8,271 nt of DNA from a bacterium (GTDB taxonomy: Bacteria > Zixibacteria > MSB-5A5 > GN15 > FEB-12): assembly GCA_030629485.1 (NCBI GenBank), contig DAOVOW010000070.1, positions 1-8,271 on the forward strand. The letters are read 5' to 3'. The first letter of the stretch is position 1. Each line of letters opens with the position of its first letter. The translations under genes and the position numbers were made by a program. Under the pieces are notes generated by a model, which was given only the letters and a program-made list of their open reading frames with translations, was not told the origin of the DNA and ran no database searches. This document shows positions 1-4,977 of this stretch, piece by piece.

Positions 1-869
1 AGCGGCCAGAGGAAGAGTTTCCCATCGGGGAAGGTAGCCGACGTTTCCTGACACAATACAATGGCTGAGTCGTACTGTTGACGGTTCAGCCAGACCCATA
101 TCAACGAGTTGCGGGCAGCCTCGCGCGAGATGGCCGATGAATCGGCGGCCAGGCGCAACTCGGCGATACCGCGATCCATTTCATTCTTCAGAATCCGCAG
201 GCGCCTCAGGATGCCCCCCTTGGCCGATTTCCAGTAATGGTACAAGCCAAGGCCGAGGTAAAGGTCGTAGCAATTGCTGTCGTACTCAAGTCCGCGTTCG
301 TACACTGATCGGGCAGCATAACCGAGCCTGATCGCCTGCAGCGATGACCCGAACCGCGCCTCCCACAGGGCTCGATAGGATCTGACATGTCCGCGATAAA
401 ACGCCATCCAGGCGGCCATGCCGGGCGATGCGGTGTCTACGGTTTGTGACGCCAGACTATCAGCGATTTCCAGCAGAACCAAAAAACGTTCGCTCTGAAG
501 CGGTTCTTCCCGGTCAAACATCTCACCGAGAAGAGATGCGGCGCGAGAGAAAGGTCCCATCGGATCGTCGGGGAATAGTTCTCCAAGAAGGCAGCCCAAG
601 GAGTCGGCGAGCGCGAAGTCATCGTTGCAGATGGCGTGCTGAACTCCGATGGCCAATTCCCTTTTGTCATCATTAAGATAGAGTTCAGCGGAACCGGCCG
701 AAAGCACCTGCACGACGAAGCAGGTTATCAAAACCCACGACACGAGCGCTAATCGGGCGACAAATCCCCCTCGATAGAATGCAGCGCAAGGTTGGTGAGG
801 TTCTGGATGGCAAGATTTCAACCGAAGAAACCCAGGGGGCCGGTACAAAAAAACCGGGAAGAAAGTCAT
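1..869 (-). CDS. Exported TPR-repeat protein, N-terminal part (runs off left edge)
   Basis: An open frame runs on the minus strand from about 869 to the left edge with no stop, giving up to 289 residues. A hydrophobic stretch (LALVSWVLITCFVVQVL) followed by SAGSA and then ELYLNDD looks like a signal peptide, so the mature protein is probably periplasmic or envelope-bound. The rest is helical. It contains TPR-like units, including YDLYLGLGLYHYW and a last unit with the YDSAI pattern followed by FPDG. TPR proteins scaffold protein contacts; the partner cannot be told from here. The start is uncertain. ATG at 869 lies inside the terminator of the upstream gene, so TTG at 821 or GTG at 743 are alternatives, and none has a well-spaced ribosome site. 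A GAGGGGG run near 766-772 sits too far (about 22 bases) from GTG 743. The frame and family type are fairly secure; the function is unknown. Confidence 0.75.
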   Translation of the reverse strand, partial: MTFFPVFLYRPPGFLRLKSCHPEPHQPCAAFYRGGFVARLALVSWVLITCFVVQVLSAGSAELYLNDDKRELAIGVQHAICNDDFALADSLGCLLGELFPDDPMGPFSRAASLLGEMFDREEPLQSERFLVLLEIADSLASQTVDTASPGMAAWMAFYRGHVRSYRALWEARFGSSLQAIRLGYAARSVYERGLEYDSNCYDLYLGLGLYHYWKSAKGGILRRLRILKNEMDRGIAELRLAADSSAISREAARNSLIWVWLNRQQYDSAIVLCQETSATFPDGKLFLWP

Positions 870-875
870 CCCGGT
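846..875 (-). terminator. Rho-independent terminator of the sigma/anti-sigma unit
   Basis: Read on the minus strand, ACCGGGA and TCCCGGT form a perfect 7-bp stem (853-859 with 869-875) around a 9-base loop. A run of six further T residues follows. It starts 22 bases after the anti-sigma stop codon, so it should end that transcript. It also separates the unit from the TPR gene downstream. Confidence 0.9.
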
Positions 876-896
876 CAGTTTAGAATACGTTCAGAT

Positions 897-1697
897 TCAA
901 GGCAAGCTTAAATCAGTGAGCACCACTTTTTCCACCGGCGCAAAGGGGGACAGATCAAAATCCGCCTTGGTAGAGGCAGCAATAATAACGGCGTTACCGA
1001 CTTCGTGAAAGAGCAACCAGCAATCATTGCTCTGATGATTGAAAAACGTCTTGCCGTCCAGCGATAACTGAGTATCGATACAATCTTCGGGTATGCTGTA
1101 CTCACCACTCAGTGCTGCAAACACCGAGACGGTCAACTCGCTGTTGCGGAACACAAAGTGCCCCATCTCAACACCGCAAATCTGTTCTTTGGAACTGTTG
1201 ATCAGCACGAACCCTTGCTCAAGGCCCAAGTTGGAAAAATCAAGCCCCAGGTAGGACGGTGACAATTCAAAAGTCGGCTGGTCCCAGGTGCGGTCGTGAA
1301 CGGCATGGTGCGCCGATGCCAACGGCGTATAATACACATACTCTCGATAGTAATCGGTAGCAATGGAGGCGGCCCCGATCAGTATCACCAGACAAGCCGC
1401 CGCCACCAGCATCTTCGCGATCAAACCAAAGCTGCGTGGGGGCTGACCAGGCGAAACCTCATTATCGATGTTGTCCAGACGGAGTATGATCTTGTCCTTG
1501 AGACTATCCAACTGCGGCGACGGTCCATCGCCTCTGATCCGCTCAGCGATAAACTCTTGAACGTTGGTTTCCAACTGGTAGATCTTGAAGCAGTCACGGC
1601 AACTCACCAGATGCTCCTGAACTTCCTTAGCATCTATTTCCGAGGCTTCTTTGTCGATTATATCATATAGTAGTTCCAGCGCGTCCTGACAATTCAT
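897..1697 (-). CDS. Anti-sigma factor: RsrA-like zinc-binding head, one membrane helix, extracytoplasmic domain
   Basis: This 266-residue protein very likely binds and inhibits the sigma factor encoded just upstream. Residues 1-80 form a zinc-binding anti-sigma (ZAS / zf-HC2) domain with C3, H29, C33 and C36, giving the HxxxCxxC motif in HLVSCRDC. The order and spacing, and the later stretch LKDKIILRLDNID, recall RsrA, the redox-sensing partner of SigR. Residues about 91-112 are a membrane helix (LVAAACLVILIGAASIA). Residues 113-266 would be outside the cytoplasm, with C174, C206 and C226; I cannot name this domain, although its strand pattern resembles the outer domains of other membrane anti-sigmas. 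The start overlaps the sigma stop as ATGA, with AAGG ahead of it, implying translational coupling. A terminator follows the stop. Family call is strong; the signal sensed is not visible. Confidence 0.88.
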   Translation of the reverse strand: MNCQDALELLYDIIDKEASEIDAKEVQEHLVSCRDCFKIYQLETNVQEFIAERIRGDGPSPQLDSLKDKIILRLDNIDNEVSPGQPPRSFGLIAKMLVAAACLVILIGAASIATDYYREYVYYTPLASAHHAVHDRTWDQPTFELSPSYLGLDFSNLGLEQGFVLINSSKEQICGVEMGHFVFRNSELTVSVFAALSGEYSIPEDCIDTQLSLDGKTFFNHQSNDCWLLFHEVGNAVIIAASTKADFDLSPFAPVEKVVLTDLSLP

Positions 1698-2281
1698 TTC
1701 GCCTTTTCCTTGATGTACCCATTCTTAACTGCATAGTCGAAAAGTTGTCTCTGAAGAAGCTTACGTCCCCGATGGAGCCTCGATTTGACCGTACCCAGTT
1801 GCAGGTCGGCAATCTCAGCAATCTCCTGGTAGGAAAAGCCCTCAAGGAACGAAAGCACGGCAACCAGTCTGAAATCATCAGGTAAATTCTCAATCGCTTT
1901 CTTTACATCGTCATCGAATAGTTTGGAGAAAAGAGTCTGCTCCGGATTTTCGGTCTGGCCGCCACTTGCCAACTGGCCATAAAGGTAGTTATCGTCAATA
2001 TCGTCGATGTTGGCCTGTAGTGGGGAACGAGCTTTCGAGCGGTATTCATTGATGAATATGTTGGTCATTATCTTAAACAACCATGCCCGACAATTCGAAC
2101 CTAACTCGAATTTATCCCAAAACCGGTACGCCTTGGCAAAAGCTTCCTGCACCAAATCCTCAGCATCGCTCTGGTTCTTCGCCAAACGAAGAGCGGTGCG
2201 ATACAGAGCATCCATGTGAGGCAGCGCCTCGGCTTCAAACTCCTTTCTCCTGGCAGCGTTGTTTAGTTTCCGGTCGGCCAT
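1694..2281 (-). CDS. ECF RNA polymerase sigma factor, SigR-like
   Basis: A 195-residue group 4 (ECF) sigma factor that directs RNA polymerase to a small regulon. Region 2 covers residues about 17-85, with the core-binding DAEDLVQEAF at 39-48 and the -10 recognition part ending in TNIFINEYR. Region 4 covers about 125-180, with LPDDFRLVAVL, EGFSYQEIA and the recognition helix GTVKSRLHRGRKLL at 163-176. The pattern resembles SigR/RpoE-type sigmas of actinobacteria (for example LP-DFR, EGF-Y-EIA and TVxSRLHRGR) more than the iron or FecI groups. The start is supported by AGGAGGG eight bases upstream. It is co-transcribed and coupled with the anti-sigma gene, which should hold it inactive until a stress arrives. 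A SigR-type promoter lies upstream, so positive autoregulation is likely. Assignment to SigR rather than another ECF group is from memory of motifs. Confidence 0.95.
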   Translation of the reverse strand: MADRKLNNAARRKEFEAEALPHMDALYRTALRLAKNQSDAEDLVQEAFAKAYRFWDKFELGSNCRAWLFKIMTNIFINEYRSKARSPLQANIDDIDDNYLYGQLASGGQTENPEQTLFSKLFDDDVKKAIENLPDDFRLVAVLSFLEGFSYQEIAEIADLQLGTVKSRLHRGRKLLQRQLFDYAVKNGYIKEKAK

Positions 2282-2286
2282 GAAAT

Positions 2287-2293
2287 CCCTCCT
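2287..2293 (-). promoter_or_regulatory. Strong ribosome binding site of the sigma gene
   Basis: On the minus strand AGGAGGG ends five bases before the ATG at 2281. This near-perfect Shine-Dalgarno sequence fixes the start of the sigma factor. Confidence 0.8.
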
Positions 2294-2340
2294 CGCCTAC
2301 AGCGACAACCGGAGACGCTGTCGTTTACACCATACATCAA

Positions 2341-2367
2341 AACACTATCTTGAGCTTGAAAGTTCCC
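2341..2367 (-). promoter_or_regulatory. ECF (SigR-type) promoter for the sigma/anti-sigma unit
   Basis: On the minus strand GGGAAC (2362-2367) is followed after exactly 18 bases by GTT (2341-2343). The known SigR consensus is GGGAAT-N18-GTT, and GGAAC is the commonest ECF -35 core. The element sits about 60 bases before the sigma start, leaving a leader of roughly 50 bases. The match is by eye. It agrees with the SigR-like character of the encoded sigma, which would make the unit autoregulated. Confidence 0.65.
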
Positions 2368-2627
2368 GATAGCAACGCAAACCGCCGGGTGACAGCGATC
2401 TATTGCCACCCGCAGGATGCCGGTCCAAAAGCAGTGGTGTCTCGTCCTCTCCATAATTACTGAATGATAACGACCCCAAAAGAGTCAGACAAGCGTTTTT
2501 GTGGTACCGGCCCGGCCCTGTTCACAGTTGAATCGAGGATCGAATGCTAAGCCGAATTTACTGATATCAAAGAAGTTATCCCGGTCCGTGTCTCCAACCC
2601 GGTCCATTTGGTCGACTGCATGTCTAA
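2368..2627. other. Non-coding stretch between the sigma promoter and the miniature element
   Basis: I see no convincing gene, RNA gene or terminator here. An open frame on the minus strand crosses from the miniature element into this stretch, with residues such as VGDTDRDNFFDISKFG, but it starts within the repeat and has no ribosome site. It could be a decayed gene tail. A short direct repeat CCCGGTCC occurs twice near 2580-2605. Confidence 0.4.
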
Positions 2628-2802
2628 CAGGCTGTTGAAAAAGCGATACTTCGGTCATTGCGAGGCCATAAATGGTTTCTTCCGCTGCGCGGCAATCTCC
2701 AATTGTCATTGCCGGCCACTTAGAGCTTGCCACGGTCGCCCTTAAGAGCCACTTGTGGCCGGCGACCTCGCAATGACGATTGCAGCGTTTTTCAACAGCC
2801 TG
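2628..2802. mobile_element. MITE-like element, 175 bp with long terminal inverted repeats
   Basis: The two ends are CAGGCTGTTGAAAAA (2628-2642) and its exact reverse complement (2788-2802). With some mismatches the inverted repeat extends inward to include GTCATTGCGAGG (2654-2665) and its complement (2766-2777), so each arm is about 37 bp. CTAA flanks both sides (2624-2627 and 2803-2806) and may be a target duplication. Inside, GCCGGCCAC (2711-2719) pairs with GTGGCCGGC (2755-2763), and GTCATTGC recurs at 2705, so the whole unit can fold into a long hairpin. It has no transposase gene and would need one supplied in trans. It lies between two terminator/promoter borders and breaks no recognisable gene. 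Confidence 0.8.
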
Positions 2803-2850
2803 CTAACGGAGGCCCGGAACCGGTGTCCTGCTGCTGATGACTGATCGGCC

Positions 2851-2885
2851 CACACAAACAAAGACGGGAGTCGGTGACTCCCGTC
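2851..2885 (-). terminator. Rho-independent terminator of the PpiD-like gene
   Basis: GACGGGAGTC (2863-2872) and GACTCCCGTC (2876-2885) form a perfect 10-bp stem with a 3-base loop. On the minus strand it is followed by TTTGTTTGTG. It lies 53 bases after the stop of the minus-strand gene. The plus-strand side has no T run, so it acts in one direction. Confidence 0.9.
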
Positions 2886-2937
2886 CAGCATTGCGATATC
2901 GTCAGTCCGGGTCGATCCGGAGAACCGATTCACGCGG

Positions 2938-4788
2938 CTACATATAGTCCGACCGGCTGAGACTCCGTTGGATATTATTGACGATCTCGGACTCGTCTAT
3001 CAGCGACTGGAACCAACCTCCAAACAACTCCTGCTGTTTCCTAGTCAGAATGTCATTATGGATCGAATCACGTCTGGCAACATATTCCGTCAAGTCCGGA
3101 GGCGTCCTCTGGATCAAGCGGAAAATGACCACGCCCTGGTCATACTCAATCGGCTTTGTGATCTGGCCGGGCTCGCTCAGTGAAAAGGCTCTGCCGATTG
3201 CTTCTGGATCCTTACCGAATCCCTTAACATATGAATTGCGCCGGAACTCATCAGGTGTCTCGATCTCCTCACCGTACTTTGCAGCCGCCTTCTTGAAATC
3301 CGTCCCCGCTTGAATTTCAGCATAGATAGCGGCCGCAGTATCGAGGCAGAAGCTGTTGACTTTATACGTCAGAATATCCAGGTTGACCTTCTTCTTGGCA
3401 TCCTCATAGCTGGCCGGACCTTCCGGCTGCCGATCGGCCGCCTGAAGAACATAGACAGCGGAGTTGTTTTCCATAATACCCGAAATCTCACCGACTTCGT
3501 TTTCAAAGGCGAAATCGCTGGCCGCTTTGTCGCGTCCGAGAATCTGAATATTGCGGCCACGGAAAAACAGTCCCGATTCCTTTAGCGGCATCTTTAGGTC
3601 CAGAGCTGCTTTGTAGAAGCCGGAAGATAGTGCCGCGGTTAGGAATTCTTCCAGACGGTTGTACAGCAGGTCAAGAGTCTCCTGTGAAGCGGTCGTACTG
3701 AGCAAGATGTGCGAGCAATGGGCCTGCTCGACAGGCTCGTCACCTTTACCGCCGCGGCCCGCAAATGGTGCTTCCTTGTAGCCGTGGTGTTTGATGATGT
3801 GCCAGCCGAATTGGCTCCGGATAGGTTCTGAGACGTCACCCTCCTTCATAGAGAAGGCGAAGCGGTCAAACTCGTCCACCATCTGGTCGCGCGGGAACCA
3901 GCCCAGATCACCGCCCTTGACGGCTGAACCGTGGTCCTCCGAGAACTCCGTGGCCAACTCGGCAAAGTCGGCGCCGGCCATTATCGAATCGTATAGCTGC
4001 TTGGCGCGGTTGTAAGTGACTTCCCAATCGTACGGGGCCGCTTTCTTTTTCAACAACACCATGCTGACCGCGGCGCGCTCGTCCACAGTATACTGGTCTC
4101 GACGCTCCTCGAAGAAGGCTTGTTTTTCTTCCTCGGTGCTCTGGGGTGGTGGGCGTGAAAAGCGATCGAAACCGACATTGATCATCTCCACCTTGATTTT
4201 CTCGCTGGCCGTAGTGAAGATTTCTTTGACTTCGGCTTCGGCAACCTGCGCGTTCTGGATAATCATCTCCTGCATCTTCATCTTCAGGAGATCGGAGCGA
4301 ACCAACGGCTCAATCGTTGCCCAATACCGGCTCATCTGGGGGTCAGCGAGGGCACGTATATACTTCTGGTAATCAAACCTGCCCTCGGTCTGAAAGTATG
4401 AATGCTGTTGGATGTCGGCCGGTGGCGAAAACTTCAGGTACGCATAAACCTCTTCGTCAGTGACGGCAATACTGTGCCTGGCTACCTGTTGCATCAGCAA
4501 GCGATCACTGAGCAGTTGTTGCCAGGCCTTCTCCTGAAGTTCTTTGAGTTTGGTGTCGGGAAGCTCGTCATCGGTCTTATCAGTTTCAACCCGCACCAAA
4601 CTGTTGTAAAGGCGATTGAACACCTGCCAGGGTATTTCCTCACCGTTGATAACGGCGGCAACATTGGACTGTTCATAACCGGAGCGGCCGGACATACCCA
4701 TGCCCCATTCCAGTACGATCATGGCCGAAAAGAACACCAAAACGATTATGATGATCGGGAGGATCATCTTGCGCAGGGCTTCAAACAT
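2938..4788 (-). CDS. ppiD: PpiD-like membrane-anchored peptidyl-prolyl isomerase / periplasmic chaperone
   Basis: At 616 residues this matches PpiD of E. coli in length and layout. PpiD is anchored in the inner membrane and helps proteins fold as they leave the Sec translocon. Residues 1-9 are a short basic start and 10-28 the single membrane helix. Residues about 40-200 form the SurA/PpiD-type N-terminal chaperone domain (AAVINGEEI, then QQLLSDRLLMQQVAR). A parvulin domain follows at about 237-336, with GGDLGWFPR, FAFSMKEGDVSEPI and FGWHIIK. A second, weaker one spans about 355-452, opening with AHCSHILL. A third related segment is at about 482-560. The first domain lacks the usual HIL opening and the second lacks the GGDLG loop, so isomerase activity is doubtful. 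AAGGAG ten bases upstream supports the start. It is divergent from the M23 gene and ends in its own terminator. The gene symbol reflects architecture, not proven orthology. Confidence 0.88.
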   Translation of the reverse strand: MFEALRKMILPIIIIVLVFFSAMIVLEWGMGMSGRSGYEQSNVAAVINGEEIPWQVFNRLYNSLVRVETDKTDDELPDTKLKELQEKAWQQLLSDRLLMQQVARHSIAVTDEEVYAYLKFSPPADIQQHSYFQTEGRFDYQKYIRALADPQMSRYWATIEPLVRSDLLKMKMQEMIIQNAQVAEAEVKEIFTTASEKIKVEMINVGFDRFSRPPPQSTEEEKQAFFEERRDQYTVDERAAVSMVLLKKKAAPYDWEVTYNRAKQLYDSIMAGADFAELATEFSEDHGSAVKGGDLGWFPRDQMVDEFDRFAFSMKEGDVSEPIRSQFGWHIIKHHGYKEAPFAGRGGKGDEPVEQAHCSHILLSTTASQETLDLLYNRLEEFLTAALSSGFYKAALDLKMPLKESGLFFRGRNIQILGRDKAASDFAFENEVGEISGIMENNSAVYVLQAADRQPEGPASYEDAKKKVNLDILTYKVNSFCLDTAAAIYAEIQAGTDFKKAAAKYGEEIETPDEFRRNSYVKGFGKDPEAIGRAFSLSEPGQITKPIEYDQGVVIFRLIQRTPPDLTEYVARRDSIHNDILTRKQQELFGGWFQSLIDESEIVNNIQRSLSRSDYM

Positions 4789-4797
4789 TCGTTGTCA

Positions 4798-4803
4798 CTC
4801 CTT
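4798..4803 (-). promoter_or_regulatory. Ribosome binding site of the PpiD-like gene
   Basis: AAGGAG on the minus strand lies nine bases before the ATG at 4788 and fixes the start, which places the membrane anchor directly at the N terminus. Confidence 0.7.
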
Positions 4804-4826
4804 CAGAGGTTATCAAAACATCTCAA

Positions 4827-4858
4827 CTTGCCGGGGCTGTACGGCAGTCACCGGCAAG
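4827..4858 (-). repeat. Inverted repeat in the leader of the PpiD-like gene
   Basis: CTTGCCGG (4827-4834) and CCGGCAAG (4851-4858) are a perfect 8-bp inverted repeat separated by 16 bases. The spacer can itself form a small CTG/CAG stem. It lies just inside the predicted transcript start of the minus-strand gene, so it could be an RNA hairpin in the leader or a protein-binding operator. There is no T run, so it is not an intrinsic terminator. Confidence 0.55.
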
Positions 4859-4864
4859 CTTGAC

Positions 4865-4892
4865 AATATAACGTCGGCGGACGATTTTTCAA
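4865..4892 (-). promoter_or_regulatory. Sigma-70-type promoter for the PpiD-like gene
   Basis: On the minus strand TTGAAA (4887-4892) and TATATT (4865-4870) are separated by 16 bases. Transcription would start near 4858, giving a leader of about 70 bases before the ATG at 4788. This is the best match to the TTGACA/TATAAT pattern in the divergent region on this strand. Confidence 0.55.
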
Positions 4893-4910
4893 TAGAAACC
4901 GTCAACATAT

Positions 4911-4939
4911 TTTACATTGGCCGGTCTTTTTTGTATCAT
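4911..4939 (+). promoter_or_regulatory. Sigma-70-type promoter for the M23 peptidase / rhomboid pair
   Basis: TTTACA (4911-4916) and TATCAT (4934-4939) are separated by 17 bases, the ideal spacing. Transcription would start near 4946, about 32 bases before the ATG at 4978. An imperfect inverted repeat, GGTCTTTT (4923-4930) with AAAAGAACC (4944-4952), brackets the -10 box and may be an operator. Confidence 0.6.
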
Positions 4940-4977
4940 AGTTAAAAGAACCGTTTTCAAAGATTGTCGGAACCCTT

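Noticed and set aside
2485..2733. Minus-strand open frame of 82 codons with a tail reading VGDTDRDNFFDISKFG
   Set aside because: It begins inside the miniature element, has no ribosome site and no recognisable family. A decayed gene tail remains possible, but the acidic DxDxDN stretch is too short to call a calcium-binding or dockerin motif.
2628..2802. CRISPR array or small RNA gene in the repeat-rich segment
   Set aside because: The repeats are inverted and nested, not direct and evenly spaced, and flanking CTAA copies point to an inserted element. No promoter or terminator of its own is visible.
2742..2933. Minus-strand open frame of 63 codons across the terminator and the miniature element
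   Set aside because: It spans the intrinsic terminator stem and repeat sequence, and its protein shows no coherent pattern; a chance frame.
4402..4863. Plus-strand open frame of 153 codons opposite the PpiD-like gene
   Set aside because: It is antisense to the well-supported N terminus of the PpiD-like protein, and its product has no recognisable domain. The frame is long only because of codon bias on the other strand.
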